A stretch of DNA of 64,000 bases, taken from NCBI GenBank assembly GCA_050251815.1, contig JBFWMB010000004.1:1-64000 (forward strand), given 5' to 3'. Of this stretch, positions 35,954 through 44,370 are shown piece after piece. The position numbers were made by a program, and so were the translations under genes. Below the pieces are notes generated by a model that was given only the letters and a program-made list of their open reading frames with translations, had not been told where the DNA came from and searched no databases. The stretch comes from GWE2-40-63 sp050251815. GTDB taxonomy: Bacteria; Bacteroidota; Bacteroidia; Bacteroidales; SZUA-534. How positions within the stretch are numbered: the first letter of the stretch is position 1; every line of letters starts with the position of its first letter.

Positions 35954-38161
35954 TCAGTATCTGTAAATGGTTTTTCCAGTGGGATCGAGCAAATGGAAGT
36001 ACACCTTTGGTTTTCCAGTTGCCAGTTCCAATTCGCTTAAGCCAACCAGACCAATGGTTTCGCTGTCAAGCTTAATGGCATCCATCAAATGGTAGCTATA
36101 ATCTTCGGTGTACAGTTCAAGTTGCTCCAGTGCTCCCCGGGGATTAAAAAATGCAACAAATGAAGCCCAGCGACCTAAAGGCAGGTTTACCTGCTTCAGA
36201 TCGGAAAACAAGTTTGAAAAAGTTCCGGCAATTAAAAGTTTTTCGTTGGAACGCAGCATGGCAACCGGTATTCCGTCGAACACCAGTGCGGAGCGCCAAA
36301 GTTCAGCTCCCAGCGAATCGAGTTGCTGAACTACCATAGTGTCGGGCTGCAGGCTTTTTTCGCTAAGCAGGGTTCCTTTGTACATGACTAATAAGGTGGT
36401 GTTGATATCGTCGTAGTAAAGTTTTCGCGGCACATGCTGCTCATTTGTTTCGTATCTGGCCAGTTCTTTACCATCAGCATCGAGTTTGAGCAAGGTGTTT
36501 TTAACCAACCAGGGGCTCTGGGCCGTATCGCGGCTATGAATGGCCACCACGCATCCGCTGTCGTAAACGCTAAGCTCACAGGCATAGTTTTGCAGTTTGG
36601 TTTTTTTATCCGATAAATCGAACTCGTTTATCCAGCTCAACTGGTATAAACTATCGCAAAGGGCAACAAAAGCCCGGGTATTTCTCCCTTTCGGTTGAAA
36701 ATACCCGGCTACATAACGATTCCCCTTAACAGTTACCTTTGTACTTGCCGTATAGTACACGTCAACGCTGTCACCAGTAAGTGCATCATCGGGTTGATTC
36801 AGCGAAATATGTCCTTTTTTTAAAGTGATGGTTTGCGGGTTGTGCTTTTCCATGCTGTCGCTTGCCACCATCCAAAGTTTCAGGTGTTCCATCGATTGGT
36901 GAAGCAAGGTTTCCAGCTTTTCCGGCTCAGCCGAAATAAAGGTTTTTAATCCCTGCGGATTTTTATAATTTGAAGTAATAAATGCACTGTATTTTTGCAT
37001 ATTAAAACCGCTAGCCTTTTGCTCCAGGTTTTTAAGTAATTGATTGGTTTGCTGCTTGCGTTCAACCAGTTCTTTGTAAAAAATCAACTTATTTCGCTTA
37101 CTCAGGTTAAAACCAAGTGGATTATTGGCCTGTTTTCGGGAGTCAATCAGAAAATTCAGTTTAGAAACTTTGTAATTAAATAAATCGAGAATCAGGGGTT
37201 GAAAATCGAAGCGGCCAATGCGGTATGCCAGTTTTTCGTCGAGCTGATAATAGCTATAAACATTGGTAAAACCGGCTGTTAGATCGAGCACCTGGGTCAA
37301 GGATTCAATTTTTTTGTTTTCTGTATCAATCTCGTAGCGTAAGGTGTTTATGTCGTTGTCGATTACCGTCAACACCTTGTCAGACCACGATTTATAATCC
37401 CAAAGGGTTATCTGATTCTTTAAAAAATTTGATTTGATTAAACCTTCGAGCCGATAAGTCTCAATGCTTTTTATCGTAAGCTGTTGGTTGTAGTTTTTTA
37501 TGGGGAAATCGGCCAGGGCTTCCTTATACTTTTCGAAATAATATAAGGTAGAGTCGAAATACAGCCCTACATCCCTGATATCGGATTTTAATTTTTCGTC
37601 GGCAGTTAAATAAATGTCTTTTAACTTGGCATTTTTTTCAACTATTGTCGTAAAACCATTCAGGCTCCTTGAATAATTCCGTACGGCACTAAAATAATAT
37701 TCCCTTATTTTATTCACCTTTTCAACCGTAATTTTAACCGCGGCAATTTTTTGGTCTAAATCGTCAACAATTTGCTGGTGCTCTACTTTTTTGTTTCCTT
37801 CGGCTGGTTTAACATCCTGATACCAGCCGGTATTTTTGCGGGTTTCTTTTTCGTCAAGGTAATTCTTGCATAAAGAATAATACAGGTTGGCGTGATAGGC
37901 GAAAAAGCTGAAATTGTCGAACTCGGTAAGCGGATCGTAATCCATAATCCATTTTTGTGCAATACGGCCCAACTGATAATACGTGTTTACATGATAAGGG
38001 TCTTGCTTTTGATGTTTTTGCAATAATTCGTACGATTTTTCTTCCGTATCATTCACAACCGAATTAAAAACATCTTTGTATTTAAGGGTTTCTGTTTGAG
38101 CCAGGATGGCCGATATAAACATCAGGCCAAATAACAAGATTAAAAAAAAGCGTTTATTCAT
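35954..38161 (-). CDS. Large exported protein of unknown function
   Basis: A 735-residue protein with a signal peptide (ends SAILAQ). Residues about 30-430 are strongly helical with long charged stretches and probable coiled coil; the remaining 300 residues look beta-rich, with repeated strand patterns that could be a propeller. I do not recognise a family. Its start overlaps the stop of the OmpA/PD40 gene by 8 bp, so it is translated with that gene and probably works with it at the outer membrane. It converges on the caspase pair with 24 bp between stops. Confidence 0.75.
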   Translation of the reverse strand: MNKRFFLILLFGLMFISAILAQTETLKYKDVFNSVVNDTEEKSYELLQKHQKQDPYHVNTYYQLGRIAQKWIMDYDPLTEFDNFSFFAYHANLYYSLCKNYLDEKETRKNTGWYQDVKPAEGNKKVEHQQIVDDLDQKIAAVKITVEKVNKIREYYFSAVRNYSRSLNGFTTIVEKNAKLKDIYLTADEKLKSDIRDVGLYFDSTLYYFEKYKEALADFPIKNYNQQLTIKSIETYRLEGLIKSNFLKNQITLWDYKSWSDKVLTVIDNDINTLRYEIDTENKKIESLTQVLDLTAGFTNVYSYYQLDEKLAYRIGRFDFQPLILDLFNYKVSKLNFLIDSRKQANNPLGFNLSKRNKLIFYKELVERKQQTNQLLKNLEQKASGFNMQKYSAFITSNYKNPQGLKTFISAEPEKLETLLHQSMEHLKLWMVASDSMEKHNPQTITLKKGHISLNQPDDALTGDSVDVYYTASTKVTVKGNRYVAGYFQPKGRNTRAFVALCDSLYQLSWINEFDLSDKKTKLQNYACELSVYDSGCVVAIHSRDTAQSPWLVKNTLLKLDADGKELARYETNEQHVPRKLYYDDINTTLLVMYKGTLLSEKSLQPDTMVVQQLDSLGAELWRSALVFDGIPVAMLRSNEKLLIAGTFSNLFSDLKQVNLPLGRWASFVAFFNPRGALEQLELYTEDYSYHLMDAIKLDSETIGLVGLSELELATGKPKVYFHLLDPTGKTIYRY

Positions 38162-40211
38162 TTTCCTGCAGATTTTCGTTCTCGTTTACATCAATAATTT
38201 TAAGTTCCACCCTGCGGTTTTTGGCCCGGTTTTCTTCAGTGTCGTTTGAAGCTATAGGCATCGATTCTCCGTAACCTTTGGCAATAAGCCTATCGAGGGG
38301 AAGTTGTCCGCTTATCAGGTAATCAACTACCGACTGGGCCCTTTTCGTCGAAAGCTTCATGTTGTAAGCATCGCTTCCCACATTGTCGGAGTGCGCTGAA
38401 ATTTCAATTTTAATTTCAGGGTTATCGATAAGCAATTTGATAACCCGGTCCAATTCCTCGTACGAACTGGTATTCAAATCGGCCGAATTGGTTTCAAAGG
38501 TAATGTCGTTAAGCACCAGTTTGGTTTTGGCTTTTAGTGGTTTAAGCTTCACATCGAGCTTTTTGTTTTCGGTATCGCTCATATCGACTTTGGTGTTGTA
38601 AAAAGCGTAACCCTTGGGTCCGTTTACATCTATCTCGTATTTATCCCCGGCCCTTAAATCGACCACAAATTTTCCGTTTTCGTCTTTTCGCACTTTTTTA
38701 ACAATGGTCTCATTTTTCTCGAGGTTGGTAATTACAATTTCTACTTCATTAATTGCTTCGTCGGTTTCCATGTCGGCAATGTTAATCTCGAATTGTGTTT
38801 TTGAAGGTTCCAGCTCCACATCGCGTTCAAACTCATTAAACAGAATTGCACTGCTTAAATCGAAAGTAAAGATATACGGTTCGTAATTCGGAACCAGAAT
38901 CTCCAGTTCGTGATTCTTTCCCACACGTAATTCCATCTGGTATCGCCCGTTGCCCATATAATTAACTGTCCCCGGATTGGTTTCATCCATAAACCTAATG
39001 CTTCCCTGCAGGGGTTCAAATATTTCGCGGTCAAAAACATTTAATATCAATATTACCTGGTTGAATAATTCAAACTGATTTACCAACGGTTCTTTGGGAA
39101 TGATGGTTTTAAATCCGGCATCGAAAGTCATGAATTGATGTGAGTAATAGGGACAAAAAACTTCCATCTCGAATTCACGTCCCGGAGTAAGGTAAAAGCG
39201 ATAAGCTCCCTCGGGCATGGTAGTTGCCAGGGATAAAAACTGTTCGCGGGTGTCGGTGTATCGCAACAAAATGGTGGCATCAAGAGGAACCTGAGTGTTC
39301 TTGTCGAGCACCTTACCCTCGAATTCAAAAACCGGATTCACGGCATATTGTGCCGGCACCGGTAATTGGTAGGCCGCACCCAGCCATTCTTTCTTTTTAA
39401 ACTGAAGTTGATTGAAGTACATCACTTGACTGTTTACTGCCAATGAAGGGCTTACATCGTCGAAGTCCGTATTAACACCAGGCAACAGTTCGGGATCCCC
39501 CCATAAGTTTTCGGCAAAGCGTTTTGAAACGTACAAATTATAGCCTTCCAAATCGCTTTTACGCCGGGATGCAAAGAACATTAATTTGTTATCAGCCGAT
39601 AAAAAAGGATAGTTTTCATCCACAAGGTTAATGTTTGAAGGAAGCATTACCGGAACGCCCCAGTTGCCATCTTCGAGTCGTTTGGCATAATATATTTTCG
39701 AAACAAATTCTCCACTTTTCTCTCCGGGATGCTTTCGCGAGAAAAACAAATAACGATTGTCTACCGAAATCATAGGGGCTTCTTCATCGAACATGGAGTT
39801 TACATTCGCAATATTTTGAGGCTGTTGCCATTTTCCGTTGGCCCACCTCGAAAAATAAATGTCGGTTCCTCCCAGGTTTTCCTGCAATACCGAAGTAAAA
39901 AACAGGACATCGCCGGTAGCATTTAAACAGGGATGGCTTAATTGTACGCCTACTCCCAACGAACCGCCTTCAAAAATCAAAGCTTCAGGCACTCCCCAAA
40001 GCGGATGCTCCTTTGTTCCCTGATTTTTGCAAAGAAAAAGTTCCATAGTACCGTTGATATTCGATGCATAAACCATACTGCTGCCATCGCTGCTTATTTT
40101 AGGCGAAAATACCTGGTAAGCAACATTGGGAAAAACCTGTACCTGAACCTGGGCTAACACGGCATGAAAACATAGGGCAAGCAAAATGGAAAGCGTATAA
40201 ATAGATTTCAT
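38154..40211 (-). CDS. OmpA-family protein with PD40 propeller and regulatory-like beta domain
   Basis: A 685-residue exported protein (signal ends AVLAQ). A PD40/WD40-like propeller fills about 25-300 (motifs such as YLFFSRKHPGE and LMFFASRRKSD), then beta-sandwich domains of the carboxypeptidase-regulatory kind (about 305-560), then an OmpA-like peptidoglycan-binding domain at the end (ISAHSDNVGSDAYNMKLSTK). The order recalls PorE of the type IX secretion system, but the TPR part and lipobox of PorE are missing, so I do not name it so. I chose ATG 40211, which opens the signal peptide. The 735-residue gene downstream overlaps by 8 bp. Confidence 0.85.
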   Translation of the reverse strand: MKSIYTLSILLALCFHAVLAQVQVQVFPNVAYQVFSPKISSDGSSMVYASNINGTMELFLCKNQGTKEHPLWGVPEALIFEGGSLGVGVQLSHPCLNATGDVLFFTSVLQENLGGTDIYFSRWANGKWQQPQNIANVNSMFDEEAPMISVDNRYLFFSRKHPGEKSGEFVSKIYYAKRLEDGNWGVPVMLPSNINLVDENYPFLSADNKLMFFASRRKSDLEGYNLYVSKRFAENLWGDPELLPGVNTDFDDVSPSLAVNSQVMYFNQLQFKKKEWLGAAYQLPVPAQYAVNPVFEFEGKVLDKNTQVPLDATILLRYTDTREQFLSLATTMPEGAYRFYLTPGREFEMEVFCPYYSHQFMTFDAGFKTIIPKEPLVNQFELFNQVILILNVFDREIFEPLQGSIRFMDETNPGTVNYMGNGRYQMELRVGKNHELEILVPNYEPYIFTFDLSSAILFNEFERDVELEPSKTQFEINIADMETDEAINEVEIVITNLEKNETIVKKVRKDENGKFVVDLRAGDKYEIDVNGPKGYAFYNTKVDMSDTENKKLDVKLKPLKAKTKLVLNDITFETNSADLNTSSYEELDRVIKLLIDNPEIKIEISAHSDNVGSDAYNMKLSTKRAQSVVDYLISGQLPLDRLIAKGYGESMPIASNDTEENRAKNRRVELKIIDVNENENLQENE

Positions 40212-40385
40212 GTTGGTTATTCTTGGGTAATAATTTGTTATTGTTAATCCAAAAATACATAATTTATTGAATGTTATCCCCTTTCCTTTCAATTTTTCTA
40301 TGGCGTAAAAACACCAGATGTTTTAATAGTCTTCTACAGCAACCGGGTAATGTATAGGCCGGTATATTTAGCTAAAATTTCAGGT

Positions 40386-40416
40386 ATTGAAATAAGGTTA
40401 ACTGTATATAGATTTG
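40386..40416 (+). promoter_or_regulatory. Promoter of the barrel/HELGH/helix-hairpin-helix operon
   Basis: ATTG at 40386-40389, a 19-base spacer and TAGATTTG at 40409-40416 match both elements of the Bacteroidetes promoter. The first start codon is 40 bases downstream. Confidence 0.6.
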
Positions 40417-40455
40417 TATATTTAACTGTTTTTTCAACCGACAAATTAAAAGCCA

Positions 40456-41259
40456 TTGAACCTGACAGTTAAAAATACACTAGTGGGTTTATTTCTGTTA
40501 CTAAACCTTTATACCCAGGCACAAAGTGGTTCGTTTGCCGGAATGGGCAATGCATCGGTCATGCTTCACGATTTTTGGGCTGCCTTTTCGAATCAGGCCG
40601 GGCTGACAACTATCGATAAACCAACCATTGGCCTGGACTATTACAATCATTTTTTGCTTAGCGAAACGGGAACACAACGCGGTGCTTTTGTTTTGCCTAC
40701 TCAAAGTGGAAATTTTTCGTTATCGTACCAGCGTTATGGTTATGCCTTGTATTCCGAAAACAACCTGGGGCTGGCTTATGCCCGCAAACTGGGCGAAATA
40801 ATATCGGCCTCCCTCCAGTTCGATTATTTGTTCTATCACCAATCAGAGGCCTACGGTAATCGTGGCGCGTTTCTTTTCGAAACCGGGCTAATTGCCCAAT
40901 TAACTCCCGAATTTTCGCTGGGTTTACATTTGTACAACCCCACGCGGGTTAAATTAGCCGATTATCAGGATGAACGTGTGCCTACGCTTATGCGCTTTGG
41001 TTTGGCTTATTATTTTAGTCCCTGGGTATTACTTTCGGCTGAAACCGAAAAAAATATCGAGCACAAAGCACGTTTTAAGTGTGGTCTGCAATACGAACCG
41101 GTTGAATCGCTATTTCTGAGAACCGGGCTCATGACTCAACCCAATGCATTTACTGCCGGAATGGGTTACCGGATAAAAAACTTTACAACTGATCTGGCCT
41201 TTATCAGCCACGAATCGTTGCCCCTATCGTCACAAATTGCTTTAACCTATAAATTTTAA
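40456..41259 (+). CDS. Outer-membrane beta-barrel protein, PorV/UPF0164-like
   Basis: A 267-residue exported protein (signal ends TQAQ) whose remainder alternates aromatic and polar residues in about twelve strands and ends in ALTYKF, with a terminal Phe as in barrel proteins. The start of the mature chain, SGSFAGMGNASVMLHDFWAAFSN in part, resembles the opening of PorV/PorQ-type proteins (GMGNA... then NPAGL-like FSNQAGL). The length is shorter than PorV. It leads a tight three-gene operon; the next gene starts 2 bp after its stop. Confidence 0.75.
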   Translation: MNLTVKNTLVGLFLLLNLYTQAQSGSFAGMGNASVMLHDFWAAFSNQAGLTTIDKPTIGLDYYNHFLLSETGTQRGAFVLPTQSGNFSLSYQRYGYALYSENNLGLAYARKLGEIISASLQFDYLFYHQSEAYGNRGAFLFETGLIAQLTPEFSLGLHLYNPTRVKLADYQDERVPTLMRFGLAYYFSPWVLLSAETEKNIEHKARFKCGLQYEPVESLFLRTGLMTQPNAFTAGMGYRIKNFTTDLAFISHESLPLSSQIALTYKF

Positions 41260-41261
41260 CT

Positions 41262-42140
41262 ATGGAAACACTAAGCTCTGTTTGGAATTTTATTCAGATT
41301 GTTCTATTAAATGCTTTTACACAACTGGTTTCGTTGCTGGGTATTTTTTTCTTTTTTGGTCTGTTACTTTATTTTTTGGCCCGGTTTACGCGCACTACCT
41401 TTGTTAAAAGCATTGGCTACAAATTCGATGTATATTTTACCGGCTGGCTGGGAACACCGGTGCATGAACTGGGTCATGCCCTGCTTTGCATTCCATTTGG
41501 ACATAAGATTACGGAAATGCGGCTGTATAGTCCCAATTCGGGTGATGGCAGTCTGGGTTATGTGAACCACGCTTACAACCCAAATAATTTCTGGCATCAA
41601 ATCGGAAATTTCTTTATTGGCATTGGACCCATATTAATGGGATCGCTGGTGCTTTTTCTGTTGATAAAATACCTGGTTCCAAACAACCCCGATTTACTGA
41701 GCCTTGTGACTGCCAAAGGTTCGGCCATTGTTTCGCTGGCCGATATTAAAACACAGTTTATGCAATTGTACCAAACCGGACTGGCAGTTATTCCGGCGTT
41801 GTTTACCCGCAGCAATATGCAAAGCTGGCAGTTTTGGGTGTTTTTGTATGTGGCCGTATCGGTGGCCTCACATATGGAATTAAGTTTGCCCGATTTAAAA
41901 GGTGCCGGTTCGGGATTGATATCGATTGCTGTGTTGCTGGTAGTAATAAACAGTATAAGTTTGTTTTTTAATGTCGATTTAAGTGCTTCGGTGGCGGGAA
42001 TAAGCCAATACATTAGCATGAGTTCAGGAGTTTTTACGCTGGCAGTAGTGCTTTCGGCACTCTTTTTTGTTAGCTCCTATCTGTTGTTGAATATTTATAC
42101 ACTAGTGCGGTATCGTAAGGTGTTTCATCCTTTTGGCTGA
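41262..42140 (+). CDS. Polytopic membrane protein with HELGH motif, candidate metallopeptidase
   Basis: A 292-residue inner-membrane protein with six or so helices. The zinc-binding motif HELGH is in TPVHELGHALLCIPFGH (about 66-82), next to a membrane segment, as in site-2 (M50) and related peptidases. A later DLKG (in LPDLKGAGSG, about 212) could supply the third ligand, as the Asp of the M50 DG motif does. I cannot assign a named family. The gene starts 2 bp after a barrel gene and overlaps the next barrel gene by one base (TGATG), so it is part of an envelope operon. A role in processing or quality control of barrel proteins is a guess. Confidence 0.7.
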   Translation: METLSSVWNFIQIVLLNAFTQLVSLLGIFFFFGLLLYFLARFTRTTFVKSIGYKFDVYFTGWLGTPVHELGHALLCIPFGHKITEMRLYSPNSGDGSLGYVNHAYNPNNFWHQIGNFFIGIGPILMGSLVLFLLIKYLVPNNPDLLSLVTAKGSAIVSLADIKTQFMQLYQTGLAVIPALFTRSNMQSWQFWVFLYVAVSVASHMELSLPDLKGAGSGLISIAVLLVVINSISLFFNVDLSASVAGISQYISMSSGVFTLAVVLSALFFVSSYLLLNIYTLVRYRKVFHPFG

Positions 42141-44221
42141 TGGCACGTTTGGTGTTAATCGTTGTTTTATCCGGTCTGATTCCACTGGTTATTCAGGCTC
42201 AGGAAACTCCCGATCGCAATCATTCCATCGAAGATTTGATTGAAGAGATTGCATCGGGTAGTGATGCGGAACTCGATTACACCCAGATAACCGAAGAGCT
42301 TTACAATTTTATCGAAAACTCAATCAATTTAAATAACACAACACACGAGCAACTGAATCGCCTGCATATGCTCACCGATTTTCAGATTAAAAGCCTGCTG
42401 GCTTATCTGAAATATAATCAGGGGATTCATACCATTTATGAATTGCAACTGGTACCGGGATTCGACCAGCTTAGCATTCAAAGGATGTTACCTTTTGTTA
42501 CTGTTGAACCGGTAGTTGAATCCGAATCCTTTGATTGGAACAATGCGTTTAACTATGGCCGGAATGAACTTTTTGCCCGGGCTTCAGCTGTTCTTGAAAC
42601 AGCTGATGGTTACCGCGATTTTTCATCGGATCAATGGGACCAGGACACCAATAAATTTTATCCGGGTAACCGAATGCGCATATTCTCCCGCTATCAATTC
42701 AAATATAAAAATCACCTCAGATTTGGTGTAACTGCTGAAAAAGATCCGGGCGAAACTTTTTTTTCGGGCGCGCAAAAACAAGGCTTTGATTATTATTCCA
42801 TCCATTTTGAATTAAGTGATGTGGGCAAAATTGAAAAACTGGTTTTAGGCGATTTTCAGGCAAAGATGGGTCAGGGATTAATCCTTTGGTCGGGCATGAG
42901 CACCGGTAAATCGGTTTATGTAATGGACATTCGCAAACGCGCTCCGGTTTTGAGTCGTTTCGCATCGACCGATGAAAACCGATACATGCGTGGAGCAGGA
43001 TTAACCATGAACCTGGGAAATTTTAATGCAAGCTTTTTTGCATCACACAAAAGCATTGATGCCAACCTGCAAACTGCCGATTCCCTTATTGTTGACGAAA
43101 CTTATGCCAGTTCCTTGCTAAACTCAGGAATTCACGCAACTCCTGCACAACTGGCCGATAAAAATGCCATTCAGGAAACCGTGGCCGGGGGTAATGTTTC
43201 GTTTCTAAAAAACAACTTTTCTTTTGGGATTTCCGGACTTACCTATACTTACAGCGAACCCATAATTAAAGCAGAAACACCAGCAAACCGCTTTGAATTT
43301 ACCGGCAAGCAAAACCAAAATCTGTCGGCAGATGTAGAATTCCTGTTTAAAGACCTGCATGTTTTTGCTGAATGTGCTATTTCGGCAAATTCGGGCAAAG
43401 CGCTACTGGCCGGGGCACTTATGAAACTGGCTCCTCAACTCAGTGCATCGGTCCTTTACCGAAACTATGCAAAAGATTATCAGGCATTTTATGCCGGCGG
43501 TTTTGCCGAAGGTTCGAAAACCCAGAATGAAAAAGGAGTTTACCTGGGTTTGCAGATGCATCCCATAAAAAACTGGAAACTAGCTGCCTATTACGATTTT
43601 TATCAATTCCCCTGGCTAACCGGAAATACCGATGCTCCATCTAAAGGAACCGATTATCTGGTGCAGGCCGATTATGTTCCCAAACAAAATTTGAGTATGT
43701 ACTGGCGCGCAAAGCATGAAGTTAAACAACGTAATGCACCGGATGAAACGATTGGAATAACGGATTTGGTAGAAGTTGACCAATGGAATTTACGCTACCA
43801 TATCAACTATCAGATTAACAGCCAATGGCAATTTAAAAATCGGGTGGAACTTAGCCATTATCAAATAGGAACCGAACCGGCCGAATCAGGTTTTGTTCTT
43901 TATCAGGATGTAAGCAGCGCACCGTTTCCCTTTCCGTTAACCCTGTCGCTGCGTTATGCCCTGTTCGATACCGATTCGTACAATTCACGAATTTACACTT
44001 ATGAATCGGATGTGTTGTATGCTTTTTCAATACCAGCACTTTACGATAAAGGCACGCGCTTTTATGTTATGGCCCGCTACCAACCTTCAGCAAATTTGAC
44101 ACTCTGGCTCAGGTATTCGCAAACCTGGTATAGCCATAAAACAGAATTGGGTTCGGGAATAGATCGGATAGCAGGAAATACACGGAGTGAAATAAAAGTA
44201 CAGGTGCGATGGAAATTTTAA
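42140..44221 (+). CDS. Helix-hairpin-helix outer-membrane protein
   Basis: A 693-residue exported protein (signal ends IQAQ). Residues about 55-130 hold two helix-hairpin-helix units like those of ComEA (SINLNNTTHEQLNRLHML, then a second with IYELQLVPGF). The rest, about 140-693, is beta-barrel-like and ends in VQVRWKF. The combination is widespread in Bacteroidetes, where it is annotated only as helix-hairpin-helix domain protein. DNA binding or uptake at the cell surface is possible but untested. It shares a one-base TGATG overlap with the HELGH gene. Confidence 0.82.
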   Translation: MARLVLIVVLSGLIPLVIQAQETPDRNHSIEDLIEEIASGSDAELDYTQITEELYNFIENSINLNNTTHEQLNRLHMLTDFQIKSLLAYLKYNQGIHTIYELQLVPGFDQLSIQRMLPFVTVEPVVESESFDWNNAFNYGRNELFARASAVLETADGYRDFSSDQWDQDTNKFYPGNRMRIFSRYQFKYKNHLRFGVTAEKDPGETFFSGAQKQGFDYYSIHFELSDVGKIEKLVLGDFQAKMGQGLILWSGMSTGKSVYVMDIRKRAPVLSRFASTDENRYMRGAGLTMNLGNFNASFFASHKSIDANLQTADSLIVDETYASSLLNSGIHATPAQLADKNAIQETVAGGNVSFLKNNFSFGISGLTYTYSEPIIKAETPANRFEFTGKQNQNLSADVEFLFKDLHVFAECAISANSGKALLAGALMKLAPQLSASVLYRNYAKDYQAFYAGGFAEGSKTQNEKGVYLGLQMHPIKNWKLAAYYDFYQFPWLTGNTDAPSKGTDYLVQADYVPKQNLSMYWRAKHEVKQRNAPDETIGITDLVEVDQWNLRYHINYQINSQWQFKNRVELSHYQIGTEPAESGFVLYQDVSSAPFPFPLTLSLRYALFDTDSYNSRIYTYESDVLYAFSIPALYDKGTRFYVMARYQPSANLTLWLRYSQTWYSHKTELGSGIDRIAGNTRSEIKVQVRWKF

Positions 44222-44356
44222 TTTTTATTTAAAGCTGAAACTCCTGATTGTATGGATAAAAGGCTGGAAGTACTGTTAAAAAACGTTGCTGAAATCTGTT
44301 GGTCCAAGAAAAGGGCAAAATTTTTGATAGGTATGTGCCTCGGCTTAATTTTTATC

Positions 44357-44364
44357 TATCTTTG
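44357..44364 (+). promoter_or_regulatory. -7 promoter element immediately before the porin gene
   Basis: TATCTTTG lies only 7 bases before ATG 44371, so the transcript would start at or next to the start codon, a nearly leaderless mRNA. The -33 box is not evident. It excludes the TTG start at 44299. Confidence 0.45.
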
Positions 44365-44370
44365 CCCCCA

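Noticed and set aside
38154..40211. PorE of the type IX secretion system
   Set aside because: Propeller, regulatory-like and OmpA domains fit, but the TPR part and lipobox are missing and no other por genes are adjacent.
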